DNA from: Hyalella azteca
Lineage: Eukaryota > Arthropoda > Malacostraca > Amphipoda > Hyalellidae
Assembly (NCBI RefSeq): GCF_000764305.2
Contig: NW_025936659.1
Span: 186,001-250,000 of the forward strand
DNA: 64,000 bases
Reading direction: 5' to 3'
The stretch's first letter is position 1. The number at the start of each line of letters is the position of its first letter. The position numbers were made by a program, and so were the translations under genes. The notes under the pieces were generated by a model that did no database searches, was not told the origin of the DNA, and saw only the letters and a list, made by a program, of their open reading frames with translations. Below are positions 11,298 to 23,756 of the stretch, in pieces.

Positions 11298-11501
11298 GTA
11301 TCAACAGATTGTGTGAATGTTTGCATTCCCATCATTTATAGTTAAAAATATCGGTCAATTTGGAACGACTTTGAAGGGAGCTATAATTCGTCCATGCCTA
11401 TTAGTCAGTATCAACAGATTGTGTGAATGTTTGCATTCCCATCATTTATAGTTAAAAATATCGGCCAATTTGGAACGATTTTGAAGAAAGCTATAATTCG
11501 T
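11298..11501 (+). repeat. 110-bp tandem duplication
   Basis: The 94-bp segment 11298-11391 is repeated at 11408-11501, a period of 110 bp. About four substitutions separate the copies (for example tcggtcaatt against tcggccaatt). The 16 bp between copies are not repeated after the second. A simple recent segmental duplication with no coding content. Confidence 0.93.
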
Positions 11502-12589
11502 TATTGCTGTAGACTTTTAGAGCAGAGATGATGTTTTTGCAAGTTAAACTAATTGCAATTGTTAACCCGTTTCAGTATAGTGTTAATTCTGTACTTCGTT
11601 CATGACGTCAACTTCACACTCAGTGTCATGGTAACCACTATTGCTTGTCATTAGCTGTTCCACTATGAAATGAAATAGTTTTCAGGGAAAGATTTAAATT
11701 TAAATGGCTTTATGCCCGTTATTATATACGGTATTCTCATTATTCTTGTACTGGAAACTATAGTATTCCTTACGATTACCAATACCATCCATGTTATCTC
11801 ATCACAATACTAAACAACCAACAATGATGTCATTCTTGATGTGTGCGATTTTCCGTAATGAATTTCTGCGTTCGGAGTCTTGCATGTTCACTGTTCCTTC
11901 TGCTCACGCGTCGGCGCTGGCTGCAGCCGCTCTCTGCCAACGTTGCTGTCGCCGCTCTCTGGCATAATCGATAGAACTGGGAGTGGACAGTCGCATTTCA
12001 ATTCACCGCATCACATTAAACCACGTTCGTTCCAAGTTTGCAGCTTTGCCGTTAACTTATATTTTCCTAAATTAATGATACTTTAATTGCTCTGCAAGTT
12101 TTGCCACCGCTTCTGAGTATTGATTGATGTCCTTTGTTGCTAACACTTGAATCTTATCTAATCTTATGTTATACTTGAAGTATGAAATTAGATGTGCCCA
12201 ACCTAGGACATGGGTAATGTGGAATGGTTTGTGTCAGACTTGTTGGCTGTGTTGACTAGAGGTGTAAATTATGATAAAGTATCAGTGTAATGAATCAAAG
12301 TTGAATAAAAAGTGGAGGAATTAGTTGCAAGTAATTATTAAGTTAACATTATGAAGAACGGAGCTCAAATGGTCAGTATTGTTGGATATTTCACGAAGAT
12401 TTGAAGTAAAAGAATAAGGCAGCCTGGATTGGAACGCCGTGCGGTGTGTGTTGGTTGGATGGACCGCTCATCTTTACTGCAAGGCCAACGTATGGCTGAG
12501 AACGGGAGACCTCGCCCATATCATTGAAGCTTTTTAATAGTTTGTACCCACGAACTAAGATCATACGATAAAAGATGTTTGTGATACTT
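11502..12589. other. non-coding stretch, no gene seen
   Basis: No supported feature. The block around 11880-11990 is GC-richer and gives a 68-codon frame without recognisable motifs. Confidence 0.5.
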
Positions 12590-12769
12590 TTTAGCGCATT
12601 TTCTCATTTATGGAAGAAAAGGCGCTATTGTGCTCGTCATGTCCATCCGTCTGTCCGTCCGTTCGTCTGTCAGTCGGTGACTTCACGTTGCCGAGTATCC
12701 ATGATACTCGGCAACGAGAAAATGCGCTCTCTGTCACTCACTGTCACTGATTACTGAGTTATATTTTTT
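12590..12769 (+). mobile_element. family B inverted-repeat element, copy 1
   Basis: A 180-bp unit also found at 40873-41047. It opens tttagcgcattttctcattt, carries the 12-bp inverted repeats gcgcattttctc (12594-12605) and gagaaaatgcgc (12716-12727), has a GTCC/GTCT-rich core (roughly 12640-12675), and ends gagttatatttttt. Non-coding. This copy contains a 14-bp-arm perfect hairpin (12686-12716) that the other copy lacks. Class unknown; small non-autonomous DNA element is the best description. Confidence 0.85.
12686..12716. repeat. 14-bp perfect hairpin inside family B copy 1
   Basis: Arms cgttgccgagtatc (12686-12699) and its exact complement (12703-12716) are separated by only three bases (cat). 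The corresponding place in copy 2 reads cttcatgttttcgtcgacgag, with no such hairpin. So it either arose in this copy or decayed in the other. Confidence 0.92.
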
Positions 12770-15700
12770 AGTTTATGTACCATGAATTACCCTGATCTAA
12801 GATTTTGGATTATTCGCCTTGTTACTCGTATTTACATAATTCGTTCTGTGAATTTCGAGTCGCTGAGTACTTTAAATACATTGATTCAATCAAAGTCTAA
12901 TGAACTACTGCAAACTCCATCCCTTATACGACAGCTAATACTAAAAAATATTCTTATAGGCAAGTGTATTTATAAACTAGGGCTATATACAGTGTTCAGA
13001 ATGATTCTCCTCCCACAACTTGTGAGCTCGTAACATAATCAACGAAGCGCCCTTATACCCACAGATGCACCATAAATGGCAGCGATGTTGCGAGAAAGGA
13101 GGTAACTCAACAGTAATCTGATTAGCATGAATTATTATTTATATGCTACGAGTCTTTTACATCAGAGTGCGTGACTTGATGCGACTGCGTGGGAGGCTGT
13201 GACGATGTATGTGTGTATGGGAAGGTTACCAATCTTCATATGCATTGCTTCTATAAACTCGCAGTGGTAGGTTCTGTGGGAACTTCAAATCCTGGGACTT
13301 CTTGTCAAGCTCCTGAATTGAACTCCCTATTCTTGAAAATAAGAATTCTTCGTCGAGGTTTCATTTCGATCAGCTAGTAGTAATATGTCGTTCTTCCTTG
13401 AATTTTCGTGCATTTCTTGGACTGCGACCAGGGCTCGAAGTTAAATGAACACGCATGTAAAAACACGAATGCGAAGTCAACATTCTTGCAATCGCCTGTT
13501 TCTCGCCTATTGATTTCTATCCCTATCTATTGTATATTTTAAAAATAATTTTATATTTCCAAGCGAGAGTTACTAAGAAATCCTCAATAAGATCACGCCT
13601 CTGAAAAGATTGGTATCGGAATATCGGTAAAATGAGCCCCTGAATATGCCTCCCGTATAGCCTTTGACGTATCTTTTTTATCATGAACATTTGATGCGAG
13701 CTTATTTTTACTTGACGCCAATGAAAAGACACAGTAAATACAATTTTTACTATGTAATTCTTATTTTTTGTTGCCATTGCCTTGATGCCAGGGAGAAAAT
13801 GCCATAGCTAAGTGCTTGATTGACTAGAAGCACTGAAAGGACTCGGCAAATTCCAGTTCGTTCTCAAGTTAGGTTCTGATGTAAGCAAGCTTGCCGCTCT
13901 GTAATCTTGGCCACCTTGATCTCTGCTCCTACACTGTATCTGCTGCCGACGTGTTCTGCCCGAAGACAACTCACAGCCGGACCTGCGTAGAAAAAAATGG
14001 CATTAAGTGTCCACCAATAAACTGCGTAGCCGTCATTCTTCAACCCATCAATGAATATGCTAAACATTCAGATTCTTACTCAAGCCTACTTAATGCATAT
14101 TTACTACAAACAATAGGAAGGGGAACGGTTGTTATCACTTATAAATCTCTATTCACACTTCCTAAATAGCGTATTAATTATGAAATAAGTATTAATTTGT
14201 GTTTATTGCGATAGGAGTTTGAAAGAGTCTGCATTGCCGGGTCGTCATTTTTTTAAGTCTAATGTTCCTTTCTCAGTGAAAATCTGATCCTTTCACCCGA
14301 TTTAGCATTTTTTTTCTATATACTCGGTGTACGCTTCCATTGCTATTGTCGCTTTCTTCAACTGTTGCTGCATTTCTGTCATCATTGTTTCTAGTTGTGC
14401 AAATTATAATTGTAATTTTTATAAGGTCTTCTTCGATGACTTTGATGGAATGTAACCGAGACGTTAGGAGTATCAACTTCTCGATCTTTGTTAATGATGT
14501 GTAATGTTCATTAACATTGGTTTTATTTGCTCCAGATACCACTTTCAAACGTCTTTCACCCATCAGAGAATGTCTCCTTTTAATTTTTTTCTGCGTTAGT
14601 GACGTATTTCAGAAGAGCTATTGTTCCGTTTGTCTACTCCAATGGACATTTTTCCCGAGTGTTTGCATTCTCGAGAGAACGCGCACTTTAGCTCTGGTGT
14701 CGTCGCCCGACGAGGTTCATTCTGAGCCCTTCTGCGCCTCTGGCAGTCTTCATTCTAGCTTGTCTATAAAAGATCGTCCCCTGCAGTTCTTTTATAAATA
14801 GATACAGGAAATCGTATTGTGTTCTCATCTTCTATAGCTGCAAAATAACTTCGGATGCGTAGGGGTGCAGTGAGTGCTGCTGAAGTCTTGACTTCAATTT
14901 CAATAGGTAAAGTTTATTGCTTTACTTATTTTTTATAATACTTTTTAATTAAGAATTTAATGTGATAATTATAAGTCTTACTTTCACGGTTGCCTGTTTT
15001 GCTCCTGGATAATCCATAGGTTCTGGGCTCAGGATTTTTTTTCGAAATGAATTTTATTTTATTTCCATCATTGATGCTTCTACGCTTTAAGTCCTGCAAA
15101 ATTGCATGGCATCGTCATTATATGGACAAATTCACCACCACTGCACGCTGAAACACCGTATTTCAGCTGGACCAGAGCTCATGCAACGACGGGCGCAATT
15201 CTATAACAACGCCGCGGACCATCAATACGAAACATGGCGTCGTACGTCCAGTCAAATGCAAGCTAAGAAAATAACTGTTATTTAGAAGGCCGTTACGGTT
15301 CACGTCGCGCTGCTGGATGCCGTTCACATTCCGCTCATGGGCTTTGATTTGTTCGCCTGCCATCACAGTGGCCATAATGCACGTGATCAGCCGCGGACGT
15401 ACGCGGTTGTGTTGCGACAACGTCTGTGTCTGTAATCATCAGGGCTTCCGGGTTTCATGACAATATATATTTTTCAGTTTGACAATGTAAGCTGCCTATA
15501 TTACTTCGAGAATCTCTGGAAAAATTAACGTTAATGAGTAAATTAGCAATTTTGTCTGCTAGAAATGTTGATAACGGTATTGAATTCAATATATAGGGGT
15601 TATCGGCGTGGACCTAAACCTGCATTATAGGGCTGGAACAGTTGAAACAGTTCAACGGTTGGTTGCTAACTAACGGTTGGTTGCTTACGCAATGTTGCCG

Positions 15701-18700
15701 CATATGTTAACGCGCAGGACAGAGCTATATGGGCTGGCAGCAGCAGTAGTAACCGGAAGCACTGGTCCACAACGACGTGTACTTGCATCATATAGCCGTC
15801 GGATATTCCGACTATCTCTATATACGCTTACCAACATTAAGTTGTACCGCTCACTTTGAATCACTGTAGAAATTGCCGCTGTTTACACATTTTGACTACA
15901 ATGATTCGCATTATTAACGCTCTATGTATTTGAACTGCAGAAAGACCTTAAATGGTCATTCCTTATTGCAGTTTACTTTGCATTTTTCTCACAGCTTAAA
16001 TGAAGAACCATGATCAGTTAGATTTGTGGCATAATGTCGGAAATGTTTTTTCAAAGATTCCTCATTCACAGTTTTTCAAAATTAGTTTTGTTTTTAAAAA
16101 ATTCACTTTTTGACGAGGGATTCATATGTAGTGTTTGAATTTTAGCGTTGAAAGGCTATGATTATTTCATTTCCAAATTTTTTGGCCGATTTTTCAGCGG
16201 CTGCCTCCGTGGCAGCGGGATGTGAATGACGCGTAATCAGCGCTCCCGTTGCGCCATGTAATTATCCATCATGTAATTAAGTTTTTACGAAGCGCCCATA
16301 ACAATTGCTAGTTTTTATACCTTCACCGGCCAGGTCGTTGTATCGAAATTATGGTGAAGCTATTGGTACGTTGTTGTGCGTCTCTGAACGAAACCTCATT
16401 TTTATTCCAATGAATGACAAAAAATTACCTTGAGGCTAAAAGGGATAATAGAGACCTAGCCACAATATTGTTTCTTAAACCCACTTGACAGTCCGACCCA
16501 TCGATTTCCTTGAGTGCTTCCTTGAATCTATGTTGTGGTTTCGAACTTTTTTTCTGATTTTAAGTTTTGCACCATCAGATAATCTGAACTCACGTCTAAA
16601 GCTCAAGTCGGGAATTCTAACTTTTTTATTGTCGTAATAGAAATTTTGTTGATAATCAAATTTACATTACCTAATAAATTTATAAGAATTGACCTATTAC
16701 CAGATCACGAGGTTCATCATTTTCTTCTCACGATTTTTTAGCGCTAGTATCGAATAAAGGAAAAATATAGTGCCCTCACACGAGTTTAAAAAAATTAAAA
16801 CACCGTCGTAAGCGCACTGTCCATGCCAGCGGCGTGGATGGTTGGGTGCGCCGGGCAAAGCACTCGCCCAGGCTCGTATTCGTCGGCCGTACGAACGAGC
16901 GCCAGAAATACCACCGCGTTGCGAGGCAATATGCAGTCTTTAGCTCTGAGCTATATTCGCTTTATATGATCGATTCTGCTTGAAATTAGTCGGTTTATTT
17001 GATCATTGATTACGCTAGTTTTCATTCCTAGCTAGATTTAGAATAACCGTTGTTATTATTGTAAGTTCTTACTTCATACAATTGAAAAAGCTAATGAATG
17101 ATTAGGATTTTTATTTATTTTAGGTCCACCAATTTCGGGGCCTCATTTTAGGTGACAGCATTTCGTTCGTCAAGTTAAGTGATGGAGTTTGTATAAGACT
17201 ATCAAAATTATTCATATTTTCTTCTAACGCCCTTTGTTCAACATGCTAGAGAATTAAAAAAAAATCGCTTTCAGCCTTTCTCAGAAGCTCTTGGTTACTT
17301 AGCGTTCAAAATAACGCATAAATTTATTATGTGTCGTGGGATACGGTTGTTGGGAACTGGCTCACGAAATAAAAAACTATATAGTCCATTTTTGTTGCAA
17401 TAATTCCGTATCCGGTTTTCTTTCCCTCTTCAGGCTGGCTGAGGTCAGAGACACGGCTAATTAGCGACGTGGTTCCCATGCTGGGTTATATGCCTTGTAT
17501 TAATGGTCGCTTTTGTGCCCTCGTTCACATACCTGCATAATTATCTGCCTCTTGTATTTTCGATGCTATTTATTGCAAGGTAATTAGAACTGTATTTAAT
17601 TTCAGCTGCATAGTTTTTATTTTAAATCTTAGCTAAATTGGTTTCGATATTTTACTAGTCTTTTGATTGGGTTTTTAATCTGCGAACTCAGATTGATTCA
17701 CTGCTGTTCTGAGCATACCCAGAAGAATAAGAAGTCTTCTTTTTAATCCTCTTAGAAGCATTTATAAAATGATTGGTTATTCGATTCAAAGATATGAATG
17801 AGCGAACATACATTTAGCCTTCCAGGAGCAAATAACCCATCTGTTTTGCAAAGATTAAAAATTGTATTGTATGACCGGGTTGCATCGACGAAATGTCATC
17901 GCCAAATAAACTTGGAGAAAATATGCATTATTTGGGTTCGATATATGTTACGAGCATAAATTTTAATCTTGTTAATGTTCGATAATTGCTCTCTTTATTT
18001 TACTAGTTATGTAAATAATATGTTGAATTTTGCCACCACGTGTCTCATATCAAGGATCAGTTTTCTCTGTTTCATTGATTTTTATTTAAATTTCCAAGTT
18101 AGTGAATAGGTCGCTCCATGTTGTAACAACGAAAACTGTTCATCGCATGGGACAGTAAAGCAGATGACATCGAGGAGGTTATGATAGAATGACACTCCGG
18201 GGGGATCTTTGTCTGAAAACATCATTGTAACCTACCAGTTTGGTTCAATAAAGAAGTGTGCTTTCTTTTCTATTTAATTAAAACGAGCTTTGATGAGCTC
18301 ACCCCTTCCCCGCCCCCGGGCAAGATTGTATGAAGCGTCGTGTGCACAATGAACAGTTTTCCCTTTTCATATATAATTGAGTCTCAATTATTAAGAGAAA
18401 GTTTCGTGAGCTTCAACGCTCTAACGCGATACCCAAGATCTTGTTACTATGTGTGTAGTAAATTACGGGTTGCAGTCTTGATCTCACGAGCCCTGATACC
18501 AACACCGAGTTGTATCTCAGGACGTACGATTCGAAACATCGAAATTCACGACACGTCCTTATTTCATTCTTTAAAGTAATCAATTTCAGAAATTTCTCTG
18601 TATGAAGCATAATGTAACTAATGAACATTTCAAAATGATAACCCATAAGTCAGTGAGATGGAAGGTTTTAATTTCTTAACTTGACTGCTGCCAGCTCATT

Positions 18701-18899
18701 TTTGTTTGTATAACATAAGTATACCTTTAAATGTTGATTACCTCTTTGGTTTTATCACAACAAAACAAAATTAATGTTGAAAATGATCTTCTTGTTGCTG
18801 TAAAATAGAGGGACTATGTGTGCCGTATTCGATGCTTCGTCGTTCACACCTGCGCATCGGCTTTACTCGTTCGGTGTTTTGTTGTCCTCTCCTTAACAG
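12770..18899. other. long non-coding stretch, no gene seen
   Basis: Six kilobases without a supportable gene. Frames of 60-96 codons on both strands carry no motif. Two weak splice-like spots were noted. At 13078-13112 a short open segment lies between a cag and GTAACT. At 16198 a good polypyrimidine acceptor opens a GC-rich frame reading RLPPWQRDVNDA, then a stop at 16234. The GC-rich block at 15160-15420 (CpG-rich, open on the minus strand for 85 codons, starting at an ATG) is not recognised. Confidence 0.5.
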
Positions 18900-18940
18900 G
18901 TTTTTGTGTTCACTTCCGCTAGGGGAGCCTAGGAGAAGGA
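18900..18940 (+). other. candidate 41-nt microexon (weak)
   Basis: The acceptor gttttgttgtcctctccttaacag ends at 18899, and a consensus donor GTAAGT starts at 18941. Only one of three frames is open, reading FLCSLPLGEPRRR with one base before and one after. That phase matches the SNVASARPLRV frame of the 6992-7026 candidate. Both splice signals are good, but such pairs are expected a few times by chance in 64 kb of T-rich DNA. Confidence 0.22.
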
Positions 18941-21900
18941 GTAAGTTTTTTCCTGGTGAAAGATTTGAAGAAGTTAAGTAAGATACGACGTGTTTATTAG
19001 GCTATGCGTCTCTGAGAACAGAGCTTTTAAGCCTCGAAACGAGCGCGTGGAGGTTCTTCGTAATGGGCATTACGGGTCCATGATGTCCTTCTATATGAAA
19101 GTCAATGTGGATGGAGTATACAAGAGTTTTTGTTTCGAATCACTTTCGATATTCTGTGGTGCAAGTTTTATATATATTTTTCACGAAATACATGGGTTTG
19201 TGATATTTGCGGCTTCAATAATCCCTCTATATTATCATAGTTTGTGGACTAGTTGTGATTTACTTATACCATCTGCTATCTCGTGTACTGGCCTATCTGC
19301 TATCTCGTGTACTGTCTCCCTGCGAAACGATATCTTATGTCAACAGAACGCCAACAAACATCGATGGCTGAGACGCAGTTTATAATGCAGTTCATGATTT
19401 ATTGTTTTATTGACGCTGTATTAAGTATTCTTATCTAATTTTTGTCAAACGGTATCTTCTCGTGACACATAACACGAGTTACTGTCAGATGGTGACAGGA
19501 CTTGCGCGATAAGAGCTACTGCAGCTTGAAGAGCAATGCAGCACACAGAGCTTCTAAATCCTGATAATGTTGTTTATTCGATAACATCCGTAGTATCGGT
19601 TTCTTGAAACAAAAGGCATATACATTCATGGATTGATTAGCAAGTTTGATCAGGAAGTTCATATCGAGGAACATTTGCATCTATTTAAAGAAAAGTTGTT
19701 CCCAATACTTAACTAAAATTAAGTTGGGGTTCAAATTTGACTATTGATTTCAATATCAAATGATTTTTATTTAAAATTAATATATTCGTTTTGCGTGTTG
19801 TGGGGCATGATTGATGAGTAATCGATATTCATATTAAGAAATTGTCATGCGAAAATGAGTAAAAATTCGACAGAAGCTTTTATTTTACGCTACGACTCGC
19901 AGCAACATTACAAGTGTGTTTTTCAAGGACAGTAAAAATTCGCGATTGCTCCTGCATTAGTTAGGTATAAGATAGGCCAGCTGGGCGTTGTGGTCCTTGA
20001 GATCTGCCGGCACCCACATGCGTATAACTTGGCCACAACGCCTATCGCAGAAGCATTGAGGCGACGGCCTTGTGTTGCCTTATATTGTTATGCCCGTCAT
20101 AGAGCAACGCTGACACTTTTGCATGATATATTGCGATTCATGTGTGTTTTTATGTTTACTTGAGATCGGCCTTAATTGGACACTATTAATGATCATATTC
20201 GAAATCAAACTAGGCATGGATATTAATTATGAAAGTTGAATTCATATGGAATGTATGAGTTTTTAATTAGTTTGGATGTTTCAATTTTTCATCGTAATCT
20301 TATCAAGCCGATAGATGGCTTTCTGGGCGGGTGCGTCAGCTAAGCTAGCAGCAATTTATTATAATTATATGATTGGCTGTTAGCTTCTCCCATATAAGTA
20401 ATCTTGGAATTGTGTTTTGATCAGCCTACGTAAGAAATGTTATGACTCGTGCAACGTTGTTCTATTTGTGTATTTTTTTTGATCAAACAACCTTTCGTAT
20501 TAAAATGAAGCAAGAAAATCACACAGTAACCTAATACAAGGATCGGGAGCGCATCGAGTGAGAAATTGTAATTCGTAATGTAATTATTTTCAGCACACTA
20601 ATAAAAATTATTCTTTCTCTTGTGCTGGCTAAATTAATTGTTTGATTTGGCACTGCAGGTGATGAGATTTGCACTGTCTCCGTACTTCCAATAAATTAAA
20701 TAAGAAATGCTCCTGAATACCCACGGCTGTCTTGTTTGTTTTTTATTCCTTATATCACCATGCTTAGTTTTGAGATTTTTCATGTGTTGAAATGTGCCTA
20801 GGAAGATACCTCCAAACCTTTACAATTTTTGATTTATCATCAACTGTACCATATATTTTTTCTCTTATGCTTTAACTGTGCGACTTTCGATTTTTATAGT
20901 TACTCACTAAATAAAATTGAAATAGCTCATTTTTTAATTGCAGGACATTCATTTATTCCAGCGAAACTAAAAAAAATACTTAAGTGACATTCAACTCTAC
21001 TAGAATTTTGGCGAGCGTGGTCACTCAGCCGACCTTAAAATAAAGTAGGGTTCCTTTTACTTCATTAAACGTATAGGTTAAATTGAGCAATCGTAACGCA
21101 TTATAACGATAAAAAACATTAAAATTACGTTTAAGTATTCCAAATCACTAATTCCTTTTCATTATTGGCAATACCTTTGTATGACGTTACAAATTTCAGT
21201 TGTATTTTGCTTTTCATGTCTGTTTCGAAACATAACAATTCGCTAACTATAGGATCATGACAACACGACCATTGCAGTGTATGTTTTAATCTTGGTTTAG
21301 ACGATGAATATGCACTAGCTTCGAGTGTGTTAGCCAAACTGCTTAAGTGACATCAAACTTTGCAATGAGATTACAGGGTTCGGTCCATGCATGTGAAAGT
21401 CTCCATGCGCTCAGTACTCGGCTTCAGCACGGTTCTTCGCAGCGCTCTTATCGTTAAGAATGTTCAGTGCTTTTACCTGCCACTCTGCGATGACTGACTT
21501 GGAGTGCGGGTATTAATTAGAGGAAATGTTCCCAAGGTATAGCTATAGTCTGCTATACTGTTCAGTGGCTTATAGAGAGTGTAACTATATTCTGGTTGCT
21601 GGCGAATCAAACTTACATTATAAAAGAATTGGTTTCCGAATAAGCTCATAGGCGGCGGGCACTCATTTACTTTGTCGTCGTTTATTTCCGTTTTCAGTTT
21701 AATTATCAGTGTAATTTAGCGTACAATTAACTTTTAAAAATGGTAATTTTGCCATTTTTGTACTAACGGCTTTACATATATACGGCTGGAAATATTATTT
21801 TAGAGTAGCAGACCATGAGCATTGTTGCCAATATCGAGGCTGTCTGTTTCCGTTATGATCGTAAGCAAGAAATTGCTTCATCCTGTTTAGTTGCGCAGGC

Positions 21901-23728
21901 CTAATGCTTGCCTTGTTCCGATGAAGCAGCATGAAGTTCCGTCGTACTGTGACATCTATTTTTGTGTTCTTCTATGTTCATTATTATTATTATTTCACGG
22001 AGCAGTTATCGTTGCGTTTGGTTGTAAGGAACTTCGAGGGCACGTTACACTTAAGATTACTTCACGTCATTTTTTTCTCCTGTTGCTATCCGTTGTTCTC
22101 CGAGTCTAACTAGTGACCAATTGTTATTCCTTTCATTAGCATGAACTGGGTGATGTTTGATTTATTGGTCACCCATAATTATCGAGTTTTATTTCTCATT
22201 TGTAATCGAGGACACCTGCTGTAATCACCGTTATATTGCCCTTACCCTAAAGAAAATGCAACTCCTGTGCTACGTGTAATTACAGTTAGGGAATGAACAA
22301 TCAATACGCGTGAACTTTGAATGTCAGATATTTATTGTTGCGAAAACTGCCTATGGATTCGATGCGGTTTGCGTCCATTCATTTTTTGCTGAATCCTTTT
22401 TACATCAGGAAAGTTTTTTTTCTGGTTAGACCTCCAGTACAGTCCGCATGCCATTCTGACAGACCCCAATTGCTGTGTTTTAATGACCTGCTTGTATACG
22501 CCACTCATTGTTAGCAAATTTACATCACAAAGGGTCTGCATTTTTCAGCTTGGATTATATATCAAGCGAGGCTAGCTATGACTGGCCTGATGCTGTAGCT
22601 GCCTAAAGTACAACTTTGCACGTCTTCTTTGATGACGGATTTTCGTTGTGATGCTAACTTTCATTCTCGTCCGAATGATTTCGTTTTATGAGATCCCCGA
22701 AAAATATGGGGTAAATTAAGCAATGTTGAGACTAACGACGGCGTTGAAAACATGTGGTGTTATAGTTGACATTAAATGCATGAAAAGGCTTCTTTTTGCT
22801 ACAAATTTTTAGTTTCGGTACAAATTTACAAATGGTACAAATTGTTTAGGATGACTTATATATACAACCAGCACACAAAAGGGCGCAAATTTTGTATGCG
22901 GTTCTAAACACCTGATACACGATGGATTTGGTATGAGAAACACAATAATGAAAAAATAATAATTCTATTCCGTGAATTTACTTGCATACTGTTTTTGCGC
23001 CAATTTTGCGTTTTTTGTGTATGACTTGGAAATTCGTTCCAATGGGATACCGTTGCGCCTGTCGTCGCGAAGTATTGGTGTAACGGTTTGTTTAGTGTTA
23101 GATGGTCGATGTTATGTTCCTGACACATGTAAGGGTTTTCTGAGCTTGATCATGACTCAAAACCTACGAAATGATTCTATACCACAACCACAGTCAATAA
23201 TTGAATGCTCTGATTTACGTTCACAAGGGAAGTGCCACCAAGGTCTCTTCGACGAACACATTTTTTCGCTTGGATTTACCAATAAAATTCGCTCTATGAT
23301 TCTAGGGCTGAGTTGACAATAGATGACAAGAATTCATCTTCTGGCTTGAAGGTGATAGTCTTTCGAAGGAAGAGCTAGATGGTTCCCACGATATTTGGAG
23401 CCTCATCGTCGTCTTCACTGACCACTAAATGATGCGCAGTAACGAATTTTTCAACTGCGGATCATCGATCCTACTTTCTTCTGTAGTGGTGATCCTTTAT
23501 TTTGATTGCGCCTATCAGGCCGGCCAAATGGCACATTTTAATTTGAAAATTAGAAACTAATTTTCTCTCGCTAGTACAGCTATTGTTGCACTTGTCGAAA
23601 ACATGACGTGATGATAATTGATGAATTTACCGTTAATAGGGATAATTTTTTGTCAAATCTTGCCTTGTGCTCATCTTTGGAACATCGGTGGGTTCGGCGA
23701 CGTGGAAGAAGTTTCGAAGTTCGTAATG
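18941..23728. other. non-coding stretch with one small duplication
   Basis: No supported gene. A 20-bp phrase (atctgctatctcgtgtactg) occurs at 19271-19290 and 19295-19314, a 24-bp period. This lies in the longest non-repeat open frame of the window (18990-19385, 131 codons), which is hydrophobic, T-rich and unrecognised, and starts from TTG. A good acceptor-like tract ends at about 20943 without a usable donor. Confidence 0.55.
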
Positions 23729-23756
23729 GCTCTGCGATGACGGAACATCGCAGAGC
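23729..23756. repeat. perfect 11-bp GC-rich hairpin
   Basis: Arms gctctgcgatg (23729-23739) and catcgcagagc (23746-23756) pair perfectly around the 6-base loop acggaa. It stands alone in AT-rich DNA with no gene end nearby, so a terminator role cannot be argued. Confidence 0.9.

Noticed and set aside
18990..19385. 131-codon plus-strand frame
   Set aside because: Starts at TTG, has T-rich hydrophobic composition, an internal 24-bp duplication and no recognisable motif.
20920..20985. Exon after the strong acceptor tttttaattgcag
   Set aside because: No usable donor follows within a plausible distance, and the frames close quickly.
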